In this document: in pieces, positions 51,961-62,600 of the stretch
How positions within the stretch are numbered: position 1 is the stretch's first letter
Layout of the letters: each line of letters opens with the position of its first letter
Program-made: the position numbers and the translations under genes
NCBI GenBank assembly: GCA_022563255.1
Contig: JADFNS010000003.1
Span: 112,981 to 176,980, forward strand
Source of the DNA: Pseudomonadota bacterium
GTDB lineage: Bacteria; Pseudomonadota; Gammaproteobacteria; Steroidobacterales; Woeseiaceae
Direction: 5' to 3'
DNA: 64,000 nucleotides
The notes under the pieces: generated by a model
Database searches by the model: none
The model's input: only the letters and a program-made list of their open reading frames with translations
What the model was told of the DNA's origin: nothing

Positions 51961-52862
51961 CCGTTGTCCTCGGCGATGATCTTCAAAGCACCGCTCGTAT
52001 TGCGGCGCCAATACAGCCTCTTGGTCGATACGGTTTCGCGCCCCGCCTCCACAACCGCTTGTCGAAACCGGCTTAGGTAAAGCCCGTCCTCTCCCGGGTA
52101 CGCCAGCAACAACAGGTCGCTGACGACGACGGCTGTAATCGCCCAGCGGCCGACCGTTTGCAGGCTAAACGACGACCACTCTTTCGCGCTCATTCCCCAA
52201 CGCCGAAAGTCATCGTCATAGAGCGACAAATAAACGTACATGTCTCCTTCGGCAAGGCTTGTCGCCCAATCAGCGACAACGCCCTCGAGTTCATTTCGGA
52301 GCGTGTCGTTGCCAGCCGATTCCGCCCATTGTACTTCCCGCATGATCAAAACAGGCGTGACATTACCGCGAAACTCTGCCGCCAGTTCCAGCAAATCCTC
52401 GTTGGGCAACGCGATGCAGCCGTCAGTATCCCGGATGGGCCGCTTGCCACCGAGTGGATCGACCCCGTGCACCCAGATTCCGTCACCCGTGCGTTGCAGG
52501 CTCAAATCCCAGGCATTCGGGTAGTCAAGCGGAAAGGCCTTTACACCGTACTTCTCGTGCATTCGAAAAGTGCTGAGTTCCTCCGTGACAAAATACACTC
52601 CCAATGGCGTGCGCCTGTCGCCGACCCTCTCCTTGCCCTCTCCTCCGTGTCCAATCGACATATAGTGACTGCCGCGATACGAAATGCTGTTCCCGGAATG
52701 GATGAAGTGGTGAAATTTCGCCGTGCTTGTTTCCGCGATGAACAAGTCCGAAACCGACTCGGGGAGGCGTATCAACGACATTGGCATGCGGTCGTGCGCA
52801 ATCGCTGTGTGCGGTGCAACGAGAAAGCCCGCGATTAGCAATAGTGGAAACGTGCGAAGCAT
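51957..52862 (-). CDS. L,D-transpeptidase (YkuD) family protein
   Basis: A 301-residue exported protein with signal peptide (cleaved after AIA, residue ~22) and a YkuD catalytic domain (about 35-175): HHFIHSGNSISYRGSHYMSIGHGGEGKERVGDRRTPLGVYFV, IWVHGVDPLGGKRPIRDTDGCIALPNEDL with His and Cys in place. The C-terminal ~115 residues look like an NTF2-like domain (ADWATSLAEGDMYVYLSLYDDDFRRWGMSAKEW). Such proteins crosslink peptidoglycan or anchor lipoproteins. Convergent with dsbA, divergent from the DUF885 gene. Confidence 0.88.
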   Translation of the reverse strand: MLRTFPLLLIAGFLVAPHTAIAHDRMPMSLIRLPESVSDLFIAETSTAKFHHFIHSGNSISYRGSHYMSIGHGGEGKERVGDRRTPLGVYFVTEELSTFRMHEKYGVKAFPLDYPNAWDLSLQRTGDGIWVHGVDPLGGKRPIRDTDGCIALPNEDLLELAAEFRGNVTPVLIMREVQWAESAGNDTLRNELEGVVADWATSLAEGDMYVYLSLYDDDFRRWGMSAKEWSSFSLQTVGRWAITAVVVSDLLLLAYPGEDGLYLSRFRQAVVEAGRETVSTKRLYWRRNTSGALKIIAEDNG

Positions 52863-52932
52863 GGGTCGATATTACAGCGTTATCGCAGCCATGCTAAGGT
52901 CCGATGCACACCAAATTTTCCGAGATCTGACA

Positions 52933-54702
52933 GTGAAGCGCGTTTTTTTGGTCATAATTTCCGTTCTGCTCGGAACGGTCACAACAGCGACTGCAACGAC
53001 CGACGAGGCCTTCCAGAATCTCGCTGGCAGGTATATTGGCGATCTGAGCAATTTCTCGCCGGTGAACGCAACGCTCATAGGTGATCACAGCGCCGACGAC
53101 AAACTCGACGACGTCGATGCGGCGGCGCGCGCACAAAAAAAGACGCTGCTCACCGAGTACATCGCCGCATTGAATGCGCTCAATATTGACGAGATGTCCA
53201 GGGCTAATCAAATCGACGCCGAAATTTTGCGCAATCAGCTGGAGTCCGACCTCTGGGCTATGGACGAACTGCAGGAATGGGCATGGAACCCACTTTACTA
53301 CGTCGACCTGTCGGGCAGCGCCATCTATGGTCTCGTAGCCCGGGATTTTGCACCTATCGACCAACGGCTTGCGAATGTAGCCACACGGCTGGAGCAGATG
53401 CCACGCTTTCTTGAACAAGCCCGAGCTTCGCTCGCACCGGAGCGGGTTCCCAAAATACACGCGGAAACAGCTGTGCGGCAAAATCCGGGGCTCGCTTCCA
53501 TTATCGACACGATGGTGATTCCAAAGATGGGCGTACTGTCCGATGCCGGCCGGAAACGACTCAACGTGGCAATCGAGCTCGCAAAGAGAGCTGTTGCCGA
53601 TCATCAAACCTGGCTCGAAGAGGAATTACTACCCCGGTCTGCCGGTGATTTTCGAATCGGCGCCGAGCTCTACGACATTAAACTCGCGTTCTCTCTTAGC
53701 TCTCCTTTGAGTCGCAGGGAAATCACCGCGCGGGCCGAGCAGGAATACGAAACAGTTCGTAACGCAATGTATGAAGTTGCGAAGACGATTTATGAAAAGC
53801 TGCATCCGTACACCGCATTTCCAGATGATCCGGACGAGTCGTATAAACAGACCATCATTCGAGCTGCGCTCGAACAGGCGTACGAACAGTTGCCACCACG
53901 GGACGGCATCGTGGCTGTAGCGAAACAACAGCTGCAGCAAGCGACTGATTTTGTTATCGAGCACAATATCGTCACGATGCCGGATGTGCCCGTGGAAATC
54001 ATTATCATGCCCGAATTCCGGCGCGGCATATCGGTTGCCTACCTCGATCCGCCCGGTGCACTCGATCGCGACCAGACCGCATTTTATGCGGTTGCGCCGT
54101 TGCCGACTGACTGGACCGACGACCAGGTTCGGTCGTTTTTGCGCGAATACAACCTGTATTCTATTCAGGATCTGACGATGCACGAGGGCGTGCCCGGGCA
54201 CCACCTGCAACTCGCGCTGAGCAACCGTTATCCATCGGTGTTGCGCGCGGTGCTCGGATCAGGACCGTTCATCGAGGGCTGGGCAGTTTATGCGGAACAA
54301 ATGATGATCGCCGAAGGCTATCTGGACCATGATCCTCTCATGAAACTTATCAATCTGAAGTGGACCCTGCGCGGCATCACCAACGCGATTATTGACTCTG
54401 CGATTCACGTCGATGGCATGACCCGCGACGCGGCGATGACTCTGATGATCGAAGGGGGTTTCCAGGAGGAACGTGAAGCCGCGGGCAAGTGGGTACGCGC
54501 ACAACTAAGCTCTGCGCAATTATCGACCTACTTTGTCGGCTTTCAGGAGCACATCGAATTGCGTAAGGCCGTGCAGGAGGCATGGGGCGATGAATTCACG
54601 CTGCGTCGCTATCACGATCAGGTGTTGTCGTATGGCTCGCCACCGGTCAAATACGTGCGCGCACTGATGCTAAATGAGCCTATACCACGACAAGACAACT
54701 GA
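52933..54702 (+). CDS. DUF885-family putative metallopeptidase, exported
   Basis: A 589-residue protein of DUF885. The family motif DLTMHEGVPGHHLQLALSNRYPS resembles a zinc-peptidase HExxH site and is followed by FIEGWAVYAEQMM. ADFRIGAELYDIKLAF and FEEEREAAGK-like segments are also in place. GTG 52933 yields a signal peptide (VKRVFLVIISVLLGTVTTATA); ATG 52891 or 52861 would put 14-24 extra residues in front of it. Other members have been linked to peptide or carboxylate hydrolysis, but activity is unproven. Confidence 0.82.
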   Translation: MKRVFLVIISVLLGTVTTATATTDEAFQNLAGRYIGDLSNFSPVNATLIGDHSADDKLDDVDAAARAQKKTLLTEYIAALNALNIDEMSRANQIDAEILRNQLESDLWAMDELQEWAWNPLYYVDLSGSAIYGLVARDFAPIDQRLANVATRLEQMPRFLEQARASLAPERVPKIHAETAVRQNPGLASIIDTMVIPKMGVLSDAGRKRLNVAIELAKRAVADHQTWLEEELLPRSAGDFRIGAELYDIKLAFSLSSPLSRREITARAEQEYETVRNAMYEVAKTIYEKLHPYTAFPDDPDESYKQTIIRAALEQAYEQLPPRDGIVAVAKQQLQQATDFVIEHNIVTMPDVPVEIIIMPEFRRGISVAYLDPPGALDRDQTAFYAVAPLPTDWTDDQVRSFLREYNLYSIQDLTMHEGVPGHHLQLALSNRYPSVLRAVLGSGPFIEGWAVYAEQMMIAEGYLDHDPLMKLINLKWTLRGITNAIIDSAIHVDGMTRDAAMTLMIEGGFQEEREAAGKWVRAQLSSAQLSTYFVGFQEHIELRKAVQEAWGDEFTLRRYHDQVLSYGSPPVKYVRALMLNEPIPRQDN

Positions 54703-54726
54703 TCGTGGCTCTTTATCTGTTTGCTG

Positions 54727-55043
54727 CTACTTGAGCCGCGAAATTCTAATGGGTCGCTTCTTTTCGTCTTGTAGCATCTTGTAAGCAAAGTAATCTTTGG
54801 TGATCGTTACGTTGAAGTCGCAGTTTCTGAAAAACACCCGTTTGTCGCTTACCTGCTTCCAGACCTGACCGTTTTCAAAATAGAATACGAATTTCTTGCT
54901 CGCGTTTTTTACGCATTTCGTAACTCTGGCCACGACTGCAACCTTGTCTTCTGCAACTCGTCCAAGTCGACGCCGCCTGCATGTGATACTGACGGCGCGC
55001 CGAATAACACCATTCCCAAAAGAGCTGTGCACCATATTGTCAC
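54727..55043 (-). pseudogene. small secreted protein, frameshifted
   Basis: From GTG 55041-55043 one frame gives a good signal peptide, TIWCTALLGMVLFGAPSVSHA, then GGVDLDELQ. The useful coding then continues in another frame: KVAVVARVTKCVKNASKKFVFYFENGQVWKQVSDKRVFFRNCDF... RPIRISRLK, ending at 54727. The FxLENGQVW...RVxF...RPIRI pattern is common in small exported proteobacterial proteins of unknown role. The shift falls near 54965. The signal-peptide part is also read as the unnatural C-terminus of the upstream sulfotransferase. Confidence 0.55.
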
Positions 55044-56594
55044 TCCACCGTGCTCCAGCCGATCCCGCAGCGGCTGCAGCTGACGCGCGAATTTCTTCCA
55101 CTTGGCAACCGATCGAGTGTGCATTTTTTCTCTAACCTGTACGGAGCTCGCGGTCGCAACCGGGGCTGCATTCTGTTCAAAGCGCACACAGGTATCTTCA
55201 AATTTTAGCCCCAGGTCATCCAGAAGCTGACGTATTTTCGCTTCGTGATCGGTAACCAGATCTTCGTAGTTCAGTTCTATCATTCGTGGTCCTAAAATTT
55301 CACGCCAATGCATGCTCATCCTGTCATAGGCCAGATAATACTCTGCGAGATCGTCCAGCGAATACGCAAAGCGGAAAAACGACTGCTTGTAAGTCGCGAA
55401 GCAAGCGTCCATCGGATGCCTGCGCAGATGGATGATCCTGGCGTTCGGCCATGCCTTGGCGATGAAGCCGAGATACAGCACGTTCTCAGGTAGCTTTTCT
55501 ATGAAATACGGTTCGGTACCCAATCGATGCGAAACCGCATCGACATACGCCTGTGCGATCGACCCAGGGTCGCGTCGCGAAGCGGCTTCTATCTGGTCAC
55601 TGGTGATCCCGATTTGATTGCCAGCTTTTCCGCCGTCGCGCAACACCATTTGCAACAGCTGCGATTCACCGGCGCTTTGTACCTGGGAGTGATTCGAGAG
55701 TATTCGATCGGTCAACGTGGTTCCGGTCCGCGGCAAACCGACGATAAAAATAGGCGCTTGCTTTGTCTTCGTCGTCGACGGTGAGTCTTGCAGCCATTCC
55801 GCGGTACATGTCTCGACTATCTTGTCCATCAGGCGAACGTCGTCGCTCACATCGTAATCAGCCACCGTCTTTACCGCGTCACCAGCTCTTTCGTAGTATC
55901 GAAACGCCTCTCCCCAACGACCGAGATCTTCGTTTTCCTTGCCTAGTGCATAGAAAAGATGAACATTTTTTGCGGGATCGTCATCAGCTTTCTTCAAGAT
56001 TTTCAGCATTTGTTTGATATGCCGGTCATTCGTCGCGCGTGAGAGCTGCGCAAGATCATAATGAGTTTTCTGATGCTTCGGATGTCGTTTCAGAATTTTC
56101 CGATAAGTCGATTTTGCCGTATTTATTTTGCCGATAAAGACCGCGCATGCAGCCAGGTGAGCCTGAAATGCCTCGGCCACCGGCTGCAAGCGCACCGCTT
56201 CTTGATAGAGCGGCCATGCTTCTGCGTAAAGATTCATGAAAAAATACGCCTGACCCGCCATATCAAGATAATGCGGATTGGCCTGCAATTCATCGCTGTA
56301 CTGATCCAGTAAATCACGCGCCTGCTTGTGCTTATTGAGCAGTATGTTTTGGCTGGCCAATTCGACGGCCGCATCGTAGCGTTCTGAATTCAGCGCCAGC
56401 GCCCTGGCAAAATAATCGGCGGCCGTGTCGGGTCTGCGAGCGGCCTTTTGAGAAAGACCCAGGAGAAACGGGGCATCAGGGTCGTCCGGTTCCTGGCGGA
56501 CGATTTCCAACGCACAGGCATTCACCCGATTCCAGTCCTGAGCGGCTAGCGCCTGTCTTGCGACCTCTTTTATCTGGGTTAGGCTGGCTTTCAA
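54909..56594 (-). CDS. TPR-containing sulfotransferase, readthrough C-terminus
   Basis: A 561-residue protein. The N-terminal half is tetratricopeptide repeats (RYDAAVELASQNILLNKHKQARDLLDQY...). The C-terminal half is a sulfotransferase: PAPS phosphosulfate loop IFIVGLPRTGTTLTDRIL, 3'-phosphate motif IIHLRRHPMDACFATYKQSFF and LNYEDLVTDHEAKIRQLLDDLGL. It aligns along its length with the next gene. That gene's product stops at LEAAGITVD, whereas here, after LEHGGVTI, the frame runs on ~43 residues through another gene's signal peptide. The natural stop seems lost or frame-displaced. It lacks a signal peptide. Confidence 0.85.
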   Translation of the reverse strand: MKASLTQIKEVARQALAAQDWNRVNACALEIVRQEPDDPDAPFLLGLSQKAARRPDTAADYFARALALNSERYDAAVELASQNILLNKHKQARDLLDQYSDELQANPHYLDMAGQAYFFMNLYAEAWPLYQEAVRLQPVAEAFQAHLAACAVFIGKINTAKSTYRKILKRHPKHQKTHYDLAQLSRATNDRHIKQMLKILKKADDDPAKNVHLFYALGKENEDLGRWGEAFRYYERAGDAVKTVADYDVSDDVRLMDKIVETCTAEWLQDSPSTTKTKQAPIFIVGLPRTGTTLTDRILSNHSQVQSAGESQLLQMVLRDGGKAGNQIGITSDQIEAASRRDPGSIAQAYVDAVSHRLGTEPYFIEKLPENVLYLGFIAKAWPNARIIHLRRHPMDACFATYKQSFFRFAYSLDDLAEYYLAYDRMSMHWREILGPRMIELNYEDLVTDHEAKIRQLLDDLGLKFEDTCVRFEQNAAPVATASSVQVREKMHTRSVAKWKKFARQLQPLRDRLEHGGVTIWCTALLGMVLFGAPSVSHAGGVDLDELQKTRLQSWPELRNA

Positions 56595-56603
56595 CGTCGA
56601 TAC

Positions 56604-58178
56604 TCAGTCAACCGTGATGCCGGCTGCTTCAAGGTGAGTGCGCAACGGTTGTAATTGCCGCTCGTAGCGTCGCCAGCGATCGACCGAACCAGTATGAACC
56701 TTCTCCCTGATCTGGACGGAACTTGCCGTTGCAGATGGCGCCGCATTTTTTTCGAAATTCAGACAGGCCTCTTCAAATTCCAGACCGAGCCTGTCGAGCA
56801 ATCGCCTGGTTTGCCCTTCCTGATCTGAAACCAGCTCCTCGTACCGGATCTCAACCAGCCGATCCCCGAGAACTGCACGCCAATGCCGACATAGACGATC
56901 GTAGGCAACATAGTATTGAGCGAGTGAATCCAGATTGTAGGAGTACTTGTATGCCCAGGTGAATACTTGCTTATACATCGAGAAACAAGCGTCCATCGGG
57001 TTACGCATTTGCAACACGATGGGTTTGCCCGGCCATGCTTTGGCAATGAAGCCAAGATACAGAATGTTAAACGGCAACTTGTCGACAAAGATCGGTTCGT
57101 CCCCCAATCGATAGAGGATCGCTTTGAGGTATCCTTCCGAGATAACCGCCGCGTCCTTCTTTGCCACAGCCTCTATTATCGCGGGAGTCATTTTTTCGAC
57201 TGCGGGTATGCCACTTTCACGACGCATGATCATTTGCACGAATTCCGTTTCACCTACGCTGGAGACCCGGCTGTGACTCGCGATGATTCGTTCAGTTAGC
57301 GTCGTTCCGGTTCTTGGTAACCCCACCACAAACAACGGCGCCTTATCCTGAGCAGGCGGGGTGGGTCCCTGCCGCAACCAATCGCTCGTGCAGACTTTGA
57401 TCACTGTGTCGATAATAGCTATGTCATCAGCAACGTTGTAATTCGCCACCGACGTTGCGGCGTCGCCGGCCTTGCTAAAGTACTCGAAGGCTTTACTCCA
57501 TTTCTGCAAGTCCTCATATTCCTTGCCTAGCGCATAGTACAAAAAGATGTTTTTGTCGGGCGACAACTTATTATTATTCAGCAATTTTTCCATCTGTTCG
57601 ATATGCCGCATGTCCGTCGCGCGATCGACTCGCGACAGCTGATAGTGATTTCGCTGATGCGATGGATTCGTCTTGAGCAATAAATTGAAAGCCTCTTTGG
57701 CCTTGTCGATTTCGCCGACATACACCGCACAACTCGCGAGATTTGCCTGAAACAACGAGATGTCCGGTTGCAGTTCATTTGCCTTGAGATACAGGGGCCA
57801 AGCCTTGTCCGGCAATCCAATCTCGGTGTAGGTAGTGCCGGCCATGTCCAGATACTTCGGACTGTTGCCCAGCGCATCTTCGTAATGTTTCAGCACTGCC
57901 GCGACTTCGCCATTACGACGACCCATTGAGTATTGGCTGGCTAGTTCAATCGCGGCATCGTAGCGATTCGCATCCAGCCGCAGAACGGTCTCGAACGCTG
58001 CAATCGCTTTTTTTGGATGTTCGGATGCTTTCTCAACCAAACCTAACAGGAAAAAGCCCTCCGGCTCATCTACCGCGCGCCTTAAAATACCATTTGCACA
58101 CAGGTGCACCGTCGCCCAGTCTTGCTGAGCAATCGCTTGCCTGCCTGCCTTGCTTAGATTCGATACTTCATTATTCAT
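56604..58178 (-). CDS. TPR-containing sulfotransferase (paralogue)
   Basis: A 524-residue relative of the following gene, with TPR repeats (RYDAAIELASQYSMGRRNGEVAAVL...; residues ~1-255) and a sulfotransferase domain: LFVVGLPRTGTTLTERII, PIVLQMRNPMDACFSMYKQ, IRYEELVSDQEGQTRRLLDRLGL. Acceptor is unknown; in related proteins it may be a carbohydrate, lipid or protein tyrosine. Ten bases separate the two genes, so they form an operon arisen by tandem duplication. Confidence 0.88.
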   Translation of the reverse strand: MNNEVSNLSKAGRQAIAQQDWATVHLCANGILRRAVDEPEGFFLLGLVEKASEHPKKAIAAFETVLRLDANRYDAAIELASQYSMGRRNGEVAAVLKHYEDALGNSPKYLDMAGTTYTEIGLPDKAWPLYLKANELQPDISLFQANLASCAVYVGEIDKAKEAFNLLLKTNPSHQRNHYQLSRVDRATDMRHIEQMEKLLNNNKLSPDKNIFLYYALGKEYEDLQKWSKAFEYFSKAGDAATSVANYNVADDIAIIDTVIKVCTSDWLRQGPTPPAQDKAPLFVVGLPRTGTTLTERIIASHSRVSSVGETEFVQMIMRRESGIPAVEKMTPAIIEAVAKKDAAVISEGYLKAILYRLGDEPIFVDKLPFNILYLGFIAKAWPGKPIVLQMRNPMDACFSMYKQVFTWAYKYSYNLDSLAQYYVAYDRLCRHWRAVLGDRLVEIRYEELVSDQEGQTRRLLDRLGLEFEEACLNFEKNAAPSATASSVQIREKVHTGSVDRWRRYERQLQPLRTHLEAAGITVD

Positions 58179-58264
58179 ACGACTAATTTGACACCTATCT
58201 GCATACGAATCAATGACGGCAATTGATATACTGCGTCGCCTGATATTTGAATCTACGACACCGC

Positions 58265-59230
58265 ATGAGCAAGCATATTAAGTCGGACGGCGCGCACAGC
58301 TGGGACACTTACTGGCAGGGAACCGGTGACGTGGGCGCTTTCTCCGCCGGCGGCGTCAATCACCCGGCGATAGCGGCCTTTTGGGATCTTTTCTTCTCAG
58401 CGGTTGCCAACCGCAACCAGGGAATTCAGCTTCTGGACGTCGCAACGGGCAATGGCGCGATACTCGTGTCGGCCCTGTCGATACTGGATGCGGAGAAAAC
58501 AAGCATTACTTGCGTCGATATTTCTGCAGCCGCTATCAAAAACGTCGAGCAGCAATTCCCGGGAACGCGGGGCGTGGTGGCAGATGCCCGCTCGATTCCA
58601 CTGGATAGCGGGCAGTTCGATATTGTAACAAGCCAATTTGGCGTCGAGTACGCTGGCCCGGAAGCTGTCACCGAAGCGGCACGCCTCGTCGCCAGTGGCG
58701 GCCAGTTGGCGCTGATGCTGCACGTAATAGATGGCATCGTGCACAAGGAATGTTCGGCAAGCCTGGCGGCAATCGAAAAACTTCAGGCATCGAACTTTGT
58801 ACCGTACGCGATCGAATTGTTCGAGACAGGATTCGCAGCAGTCGGGGGTGCCGACAGGGTCGCTTACGACGAAGCCGGCACTCAGTTGGCGCCAGCTATC
58901 CAGGCGGCTGAGGCAATAATGGCTGAATATGGCGAGGGTGTAGCGGGTGACACCATCGCCCGCCTGTACTCCGATGTAGGTCACATACACAGCAACATGC
59001 CGAAGTACGAGCCAACAGAGGTTTTCGACTGGCTGCATTCCATGGATCACGAATTACAAGCCTACGCCGGACGCATGTCATCCATGATGGATGCCGCGAT
59101 TGGTGAAGCCGCTTTCAAGGAACTTTGCGTTAAGCTGGAAGCTTCCGGCTTTGATTTGAACAAGTCTGAGTCACTCGTTCCCTCAGGAGAATCCACGCCG
59201 CTGGCGTGGATTCTGATTGCGACACGGTGA
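58265..59230 (+). CDS. class I SAM-dependent methyltransferase
   Basis: A 321-residue methyltransferase. Motif I LLDVATGNGAILVSAL, acidic loop ITCVDISAAAIKN, DARSIPLDSGQFDIVTSQFGVEYAG (motif II) and ARLVASGGQLALMLHV (motif III). The substrate cannot be told. ATG 58265 is chosen although its ribosome site is weak; a TTG at 58247 is in frame upstream. Divergent from the sulfotransferase pair, overlapping the next gene by four bases. Confidence 0.87.
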   Translation: MSKHIKSDGAHSWDTYWQGTGDVGAFSAGGVNHPAIAAFWDLFFSAVANRNQGIQLLDVATGNGAILVSALSILDAEKTSITCVDISAAAIKNVEQQFPGTRGVVADARSIPLDSGQFDIVTSQFGVEYAGPEAVTEAARLVASGGQLALMLHVIDGIVHKECSASLAAIEKLQASNFVPYAIELFETGFAAVGGADRVAYDEAGTQLAPAIQAAEAIMAEYGEGVAGDTIARLYSDVGHIHSNMPKYEPTEVFDWLHSMDHELQAYAGRMSSMMDAAIGEAAFKELCVKLEASGFDLNKSESLVPSGESTPLAWILIATR

Positions 59231-59604
59231 GCGAAATAGACGACAAGTTGCAAGCGTGGATACGACGGCAACTCGATAACGCCGTAAAAGGCTTTATAGA
59301 ATCAGAGCTGTACGAAGATGCACTGATCGAAGTCAAGCCAGCCTGGGTTTTGCCGTCACAATTACTCATCGGCAAAGTTCGTGAGCAAAGCAACCCGATA
59401 TCGTTTCGCTGGTTCATCTGTGGCGAAGTGCCGCTGGACCACATGGACTCGAATGCGGCCACCACACCCAGAGAGGCAATCCGGCATTTCGCCTTGAAAT
59501 GGCAACTCGAGGCTGCAAATCTCAAGGGAGACGGTGCAGCCGCGCTGATTGAACAAGCCGAATCGTTGTACCCTTTGGCGGACGACGGGCGTCTCTGGCG
59601 GTAA
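59227..59604 (+). CDS. DUF4826-like protein
   Basis: A 125-residue soluble acidic protein (SEIDDKLQAWIRRQLDNAVKGF... FRWFICGEVPLDHM... TPREAIRHFALKWQLEAANL) that resembles DUF4826. The GTG start 59227 overlaps the methyltransferase stop as GTGA. Function unknown; probably works with, or is regulated along with, the methyltransferase. Confidence 0.7.
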   Translation: MSEIDDKLQAWIRRQLDNAVKGFIESELYEDALIEVKPAWVLPSQLLIGKVREQSNPISFRWFICGEVPLDHMDSNAATTPREAIRHFALKWQLEAANLKGDGAAALIEQAESLYPLADDGRLWR

Positions 59605-59613
59605 AATTCGGGC

Positions 59614-59650
59614 AAAAAAGAAGGGCCGCTTTCGCGGCCCTTCCATTTTA
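59614..59650. terminator. bidirectional terminator between DUF4826-like and TonB receptor genes
   Basis: AAGGGCCGC (59621-59629), loop TTTC, GCGGCCCTT (59634-59642). Read on the minus strand it is followed by CTTTTTTGCC, a strong terminator for the receptor gene; on the plus strand by CCATTTTA, a weaker one. Confidence 0.85.
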
Positions 59651-59671
59651 CTGCTGTCAATTTTCTCTGAC

Positions 59672-62600
59672 TTATTCGAACGACTGTGTCAGACGCAGGT
59701 AGTAACCGCGACCAAACAGGCGATACGTTGCCGGATCGGTACTGGCATTAAAGCCAACTTCGATGTACGGAGGTGCCTCATCTGTAATGTTGGTAAAGCC
59801 CGCTGCGATGTTCGTACCCGTCTGTTCAAACGTGTAGTTAACCACGATGTCATGGTACAGCTGCGAGTCAATAGCCTGAATGTACGTGCCATCAGGCTGG
59901 TTGCCTGCGCCACAGTTACAGAACGTATCAGCATCAAGCGCGCTGATGAACTCGCCCAGATATGCAATCGACAGTCCATCACGCATCCACTGGATGGAGT
60001 AGTTGAACTTGTCAGTGGCGTATGCGCCGCCATCTTCAGCCGTCGGATCCGTGTAGCGACCGGAAAGGTCGATTTCAGGATCGCCTGGCTTAGGCGTCTT
60101 GGTACGCTCAAGCAGGTGAGACCAAAGCAGCGCGGCCTCCCACTGACCGATGTCCGTATCCATGGCAAAACGAACCTCAGTATCGAATCCTCTGGCTCCC
60201 TGATCTGCGACGTTGATGCTGCCATCAATAATGTTATTGATGGTGTAGTCAGCATTACGTGTGATCAATGCACAAGATGATGCGACCTGATTAACGTAAC
60301 AGTTGGTCAGCGTGAAATCGACACCGAGCGAGCTGATGCCGTCTTCAATGTCGATCTGCCAGTAGTCCAACGTTACCGTTGTATCAGCGCCGCCGAGTTC
60401 TGAACTCCATACGAGACCAGCCGTGAAAGTTTCGCCGGTTTCAGGAATCAGGTTCGGGTTACCGCCAACAAGTGACTTAACCTGAGTATCGAACTGTGGA
60501 GCAACCTGCGCACATCCTGGTGAGTTAGCGAAATTCATCGCGTTACAAGGATCCGAGAAGGTCGGGAAGTTATCAACCTGACCACCAAACAGATCGCTGA
60601 TCGTCGGTGCGCGGAAAATGGTACCCGCCGTCGCACGAAGCTTCACACTCTCAATTGCCTGGAACTCAACGCCGAGTTGCCATGTCGTATCACCGTCAAA
60701 TGCGTTCCAGTCGTCGTAACGAACGCCCGCTTTGAGATCCAAAGACTGAGTGCCATTGTCCATGACAGGAATAAACAGCTCACCAAATATACTGGTGTTG
60801 TACAAGGCACCGTCTGTTCCCGCACCGACATTGCCGGTTACGGCACCTGTCTGCTTACCGGAATCGGGGTTGTATACAAAGGTTTGTCCCCAATATCCAA
60901 CGCCCGCTGCCCACTGCAAATCGCCGCCCGGCAATTCCATCGCCGACCCGGCGACACTGGCGCTAGCCGTATCCATGGTCGTCGTGAATGTGTCGATCAG
61001 GTCAACCGATACGTAGTCGATCATATCCTGCGTCATCGTCGTCAACGTCGGTTTGCTCGAGATCGGATCAACAACACCGCCGCCGAAGAAGTTCATGGGT
61101 ACACAACCTGTGATCAGGGTGCTCGCATCCACGCCGCCGGGATCAGTGCCAGAACTGGCGTAGCACTCGGGCTGCCCATCGCCGTTCAGATCGGCCGAAG
61201 GTCCCATTGCGTTGAATAATCGTGCGCCGGAGAACTGACCAGCATCAACGTCGGTACGGCTTCGATAACCACGATTATAGTGAACTTCCCAATCCATATC
61301 GTTGAAAACACCCGTAAGACCCACTACTACCTGGATCTGGGTGATGTCCTGAGTAAAGCGACGATTCGTCTCAATCATGCGACGACGCGGGCCGACAACA
61401 GGCTCGTAAGCAAGCGAGGTACCGTTAGCTGCGTTGTATGCATCAACCGCACGGCGGAGATAGTAGTTATTCTCTGAAATGCCAATGTACGGCGTGTTGA
61501 CGCCAGTAACCGGATTGACAAAGAAGCCGTTGAACATCGGATCGCCCGGTGTGAAAGGCAATGGTGCCAGTTCCTGAGCCGACTGGCGGAAGTTGCCACG
61601 TACGGACACGTCGAATTTCACTGTATCAGTGAGGTCGAAGTGCGCCTCAGTAAACAGATTGGTCCGCTGGTATGGCGTCTGGATGTAGTTAACGGGTGAG
61701 TAGTTGTAAGTACGCCCGTCATGTGCCTCAAAGAGACCCACTTCGTACGGTGTCGTAGCTGGCGTTCCGACCAGGAACAGGCCGTGACCCGGGTAGTCAC
61801 CAGGGTTGGGAAAGTCATCGCTAGGATCGTTCGGCGTACCGTTGTCATTGATATCGCGGACACTGAAAAACGGAATACGTGTTTCCGGAATACGTGACGA
61901 TCCGATCGGGTAGCAACCGCCCGATGAAGCGCCCGTGTACGGTGCCGCAACCTGAGCTTCGCATCCTTCAGGGTAGATGTAATAAAAGTTACCGAAGTAA
62001 TCCCACGGAGCATCACTTTGGAACGCCTGAGACTGATCAACATACTCAGCACCGAAGATAAAGTTGCCGCCATCGAACTGCTTGCCCGCGATAAGGCCAA
62101 TGGCCGTTTGATCGCCATCACTCATGTCAAAGTGATCGGAGGTCTGCAGTGTAAATTCAAGACCCTCAAAGTCCTGGCGAGTGATGATATTGACAACACC
62201 CGCGACTGCATCAGCGCCGTAGACAGCGGATGCACCATCTTTCAGAATCTCGACGCGCTCAATCATGTTGGCCGGAATGGTCTGGTAGTCACCACCGTCA
62301 ACCGTACGATGACCATTGACGAGCGTCAGTGTACGATCCACACCCATGCCACGAAGGTCGATCTGTACTGATCCGTTACCGCCGTTGTTTGTCGTTGTGC
62401 CGATCGGCGAACCGGACATGGACGGCATGCGTTGCAGCAGGCTGCCAACATCGATAATACCGCGCGCGAGAAGAACTTCGCGATCGATTACCGTGACCGG
62501 GCTGGCACTATCGAGGTCAGCACGCTTAATGCGCGAACCTGTAGTGATAATTTCCTCTAGTTCGTCTGCGTCATCCGCACCCTGTGCCATGGCACCCGGC

